Under the pieces are notes generated by a model. It was not told the origin of the DNA, did not search any database, and saw only the letters and a list, made by a program, of their open reading frames with translations. Positions 61,956-64,000 of a stretch of DNA of 64,000 bases are shown here, one piece after another. The stretch spans positions 438,669 through 502,668 of the forward strand of contig JBBSEX010000002.1 in NCBI GenBank assembly GCA_038239345.1. Reading direction: 5' to 3'. Positions within the stretch are counted from its first letter, which is position 1; each line of letters starts with the position of its first letter. The position numbers and the translations under genes were made by a program. This DNA comes from JBBSEX01 sp038239345. Its GTDB lineage: Bacteria; Acidobacteriota; Terriglobia; Bryobacterales; Bryobacteraceae.

Positions 61956-62809
61956 AGCTGCCCAAAATATCAATCGTGACGCCATCGTTCAATCAGGCTC
62001 AATTCGTCGAGCAGACCGTTCGGAGCATAATCCTGCAGCGCTATCCGCGATTGGAATACATCTTCATGGATGGTGGTTCGACCGACGGAACGCAGGCGAT
62101 CGTGGAGCGCTATCGCCCGTTCCTCAGCCATTACGAGTCGGCGCCAGACAAAGGGCAAGCCGATGCGCTACGGCGTGGGTTCACGATCTCTACCGGCGAG
62201 ATCATGGCGTATTTAAACACTGACGATTTACTGGCGCCCGGAGCATTGTTTGAGGTCGCGCGTTTCTTCGCGCAGAACCCGGAGATCGACGCCGTTTATA
62301 GTCATCGCTGCACCATCGACGCGAGCAACAAAGTGCTGTGGTACTGGCTTCTGCCGCCGCATAGCGATTACCTGATGCGACGCTGGGATCTGGTGCCACA
62401 AGAAACGCTTTTCTGGCGTCGAGGTCTGTTTGAAAAAGCGGGTGGTATCGATACTTCCTATCAATTCGCGATTGATTTCGACATGCTGGTACGCTTCATG
62501 AAGATCGGGCGTCTGCATCGGCTGGATCGATTTCTGGGCGCATTTCGCAATCATGGCGATTCCAAGACCAATCAACTGATGAGTACAGTAGGAGTGAAAG
62601 AGATGGGCCGCATCTGGTATGAACACCGCACCAAGCCTCACGCTTGGGACAAGTTTCTATTTCCGGTTTTCAAATCGTATACGGAATTGCGTGGGGACGT
62701 GTTTCGTCGAACGTATCGCACAAAAGCTGGAATCCTGCCAGGAAGCGGTTACAACTACGACAAGTTGTGGGGATATCAGTTGGCTGATAGCGCGATCCCA
62801 ATCCTCTAA
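61946..62809 (+). CDS. Glycosyltransferase family 2 protein
   Basis: This protein of about 287 residues is a GT2 enzyme of the GT-A fold. The nucleotide-sugar motifs are KISIVTPSFNQAQFVEQTVR, YIFMDGGSTDGTQAIVERYR and the DxD-like YLNTDDLLAPGAL; WDLVPQETLFWRRGLFEKAG and YQFAIDFDMLVRFMKIGRLH mark the acceptor side. ATG 61946 has an AAGGAG site just upstream. It overlaps the fusion gene by 10 bases and resembles its GT2 half, so the two may have arisen by duplication and act on the same glycan. Confidence 0.92.
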   Translation: MRLKLPKISIVTPSFNQAQFVEQTVRSIILQRYPRLEYIFMDGGSTDGTQAIVERYRPFLSHYESAPDKGQADALRRGFTISTGEIMAYLNTDDLLAPGALFEVARFFAQNPEIDAVYSHRCTIDASNKVLWYWLLPPHSDYLMRRWDLVPQETLFWRRGLFEKAGGIDTSYQFAIDFDMLVRFMKIGRLHRLDRFLGAFRNHGDSKTNQLMSTVGVKEMGRIWYEHRTKPHAWDKFLFPVFKSYTELRGDVFRRTYRTKAGILPGSGYNYDKLWGYQLADSAIPIL

Positions 62810-62830
62810 CTGGCGCGCTACATTCTTTTT

Positions 62831-64000
62831 ATGCCCCGTGTAAATACCCTCGACATGCCGCCCGAAGAATTTCGAAAGGCTGCGCATGAAGTAGTGGATT
62901 GGATCGCCGACTATCTTTCGGATGTTGGTACGCTGCCGGTGTTGCCGGCTGTCGAACCAGGAGAGTTGATCGACCTTCTGCCCTCGTCGGCGCCCGAACA
63001 GGGTGAACCGATGGAAACGATTTTCCGCGACTTCCAGAAGCTAATCGTCCCGGGCCTCACGCACTGGAACCACCCGCGATTCATGGGTTATTTCTCAATA
63101 TCGGGATCAGGTCCAGGAATACTTGGAGAGATGCTGGCCGCCGCGTTGAACGTAAACGGAATGCTCTGGAAAACCTCTCCCGCCGTGACGGAGTTGGAAC
63201 AAGTAACGCTTAGTTGGCTGCGGCAGTGGATGGGCTTGCCAGCGGAATTCTTCGGAATCATTTATGATACAGCGTCAGTCAGTACGCTCCATGCAATCGT
63301 AGCGGCACGTGAATTTCACTTTCCCGAGGCACGGCAGATCGGCGACTCTCGCGGGCTTACGGTGTATTGTTCGGAGCGTGCGCATTCGTCTGTCGAGAAA
63401 GGCGCGATGACAGCCGGAATCGGGCAGGAGAACGTTCGCAAAATTGCGGTGGATGACGCGTACCGGATGAAGCCCGACCTGCTGGAGCGGCAGATTGAGC
63501 AAGACATTCGTCAGGGGTACAAGCCGTTCTGTATCGTAGCCACGGTGGGGACCACATCCACCACCAGCATCGATCCAGTGCCCGAAATTGCAGCTGTCGC
63601 GGAACGGTTCAAATTGTGGTTGCATATCGATGCCGCATACGGTGGAGTGGCGGCCGTGGCCCCGGAGCTTCGTCATGTGTTGAATGGCGCCCAAGCCGCG
63701 CAGTCGCTAGTCGTGAATCCGCACAAGTGGCTGTTCACGCCGGTGGATATTAGCGTTCTGTACACCAGCAAGCCGGAAATGCTGCGTAAGGCGTTCGCGT
63801 TAACGCCCGCTTATCTGGAAACACAGGGTCACCCCCGGGCGCTGAACTATTCCGAGTACGGCTTGCAGCTGGGCCGGCGATTCCGCGCCCTGAAACTTTG
63901 GTTTGTGATGCGCTACTTCGGTCATGAGGGCATAGCCGAGCGGATCCGCATCCACGTTCGCATGGCTCAGGAGCTCGCCCAGAAAATTAGCGAACATCCA
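62831..64000 (+). CDS. PLP-dependent aromatic amino-acid decarboxylase-like protein (3' truncated by window)
   Basis: The frame is open from ATG 62831 to the last base, 390 codons. It is a group II PLP decarboxylase, like aromatic-L-amino-acid decarboxylases: it starts MPPEEFRKAAHEVVDWIADY, then WNHPRFMGYFSISGSGPGIL, YCSERAHSSVEKGAMTAGIG, VATVGTTSTTSIDPVPEIA and HIDAAYGGVAAVAPELRHVL. The PLP Lys is Lys299 in NPHKWLFTPVD. It makes an amine such as tryptamine, tyramine or phenylethylamine from an aromatic amino acid; the substrate cannot be told from this part. About 80 C-terminal residues are missing. It lies 21 bases after the GT2 gene. Confidence 0.93.
   Translation, partial: MPRVNTLDMPPEEFRKAAHEVVDWIADYLSDVGTLPVLPAVEPGELIDLLPSSAPEQGEPMETIFRDFQKLIVPGLTHWNHPRFMGYFSISGSGPGILGEMLAAALNVNGMLWKTSPAVTELEQVTLSWLRQWMGLPAEFFGIIYDTASVSTLHAIVAAREFHFPEARQIGDSRGLTVYCSERAHSSVEKGAMTAGIGQENVRKIAVDDAYRMKPDLLERQIEQDIRQGYKPFCIVATVGTTSTTSIDPVPEIAAVAERFKLWLHIDAAYGGVAAVAPELRHVLNGAQAAQSLVVNPHKWLFTPVDISVLYTSKPEMLRKAFALTPAYLETQGHPRALNYSEYGLQLGRRFRALKLWFVMRYFGHEGIAERIRIHVRMAQELAQKISEHP

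Noticed and set aside
1..64000. CRISPR arrays, complete insertion sequences, prophage genes and rRNA operons
   Set aside because: No regularly spaced repeats, transposase, phage structural gene or rRNA sequence was seen; the only tyrosine recombinase fits housekeeping XerC.

Overview
The window looks like chromosomal DNA from an Acidobacteriota bacterium, most likely a Solibacter/Bryobacter-type soil lineage. This is inferred from moderate-to-high GC, an Oar-like TonB-dependent receptor with a carboxypeptidase-regulatory N-terminus, a secreted tricorn-type protease, S9 and M61 peptidases, secreted ankyrin and PQQ/BACON-type proteins, an LptC/LptA giant next to lptB, and a DUF2961 (GH172) protein. 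No ribosomal marker is present, so the rank below phylum is a guess.

Layout. (1) 1-12229 is mostly housekeeping: the end of mrdA (PBP2), rodA, an RNase E/G with a long insertion inside its S1 domain, an S9 peptidase, a divergent ankyrin gene, the lptC/A-lptB export genes and a tRNA-Gln. (2) 12230-32350 is accessory: DUF389 and CPA1-antiporter membrane proteins, a RluA paralogue whose catalytic Asp is Gly, a broken secreted-protease fragment, a DUF4396 protein, and a minus-strand six-gene efflux cluster (TolC, HlyD-type adaptor, FtsX-type permease, ABC ATPase, SRPBCC protein, Cys-paired CBS protein). A Zn-alcohol dehydrogenase, an MgtA-type P-ATPase, a pyruvate-kinase-like protein without its C-terminal domain, an Acg-type nitroreductase and a cytochrome c follow. 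This mix resembles low-oxygen or redox-stress regulons of other bacteria. (3) 32359-41265 holds M61 peptidase-ankyrin, the TonB receptor, an AraC regulator and a double VOC protein. (4) 41343-51581 holds a degenerate GGDEF-like protein, a tricorn-namA-DUF2277 operon, a large secreted quinoprotein-like protein and a WD40 protein. (5) 51622-55242 is a tightly coupled four-gene operon (class III aminotransferase, Gfo/Idh/MocA oxidoreductase, unknown 120-aa protein, SDR), which looks like an uncharacterised small-molecule pathway. (6) 55287-64000 holds a CusF-like lipoprotein, xerC-trmFO, a GH172-type protein, a glycosyltransferase-methyltransferase fusion overlapping a second glycosyltransferase, and the start of a PLP decarboxylase cut by the window end.

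The best candidates for something undescribed are the 51622-55242 operon, the redox-stress island with its Cys-paired CBS protein and shortened pyruvate kinase, and the rodA-RNase E leader with mutually exclusive hairpins. No CRISPR array, complete insertion sequence, phage or rRNA operon was seen.
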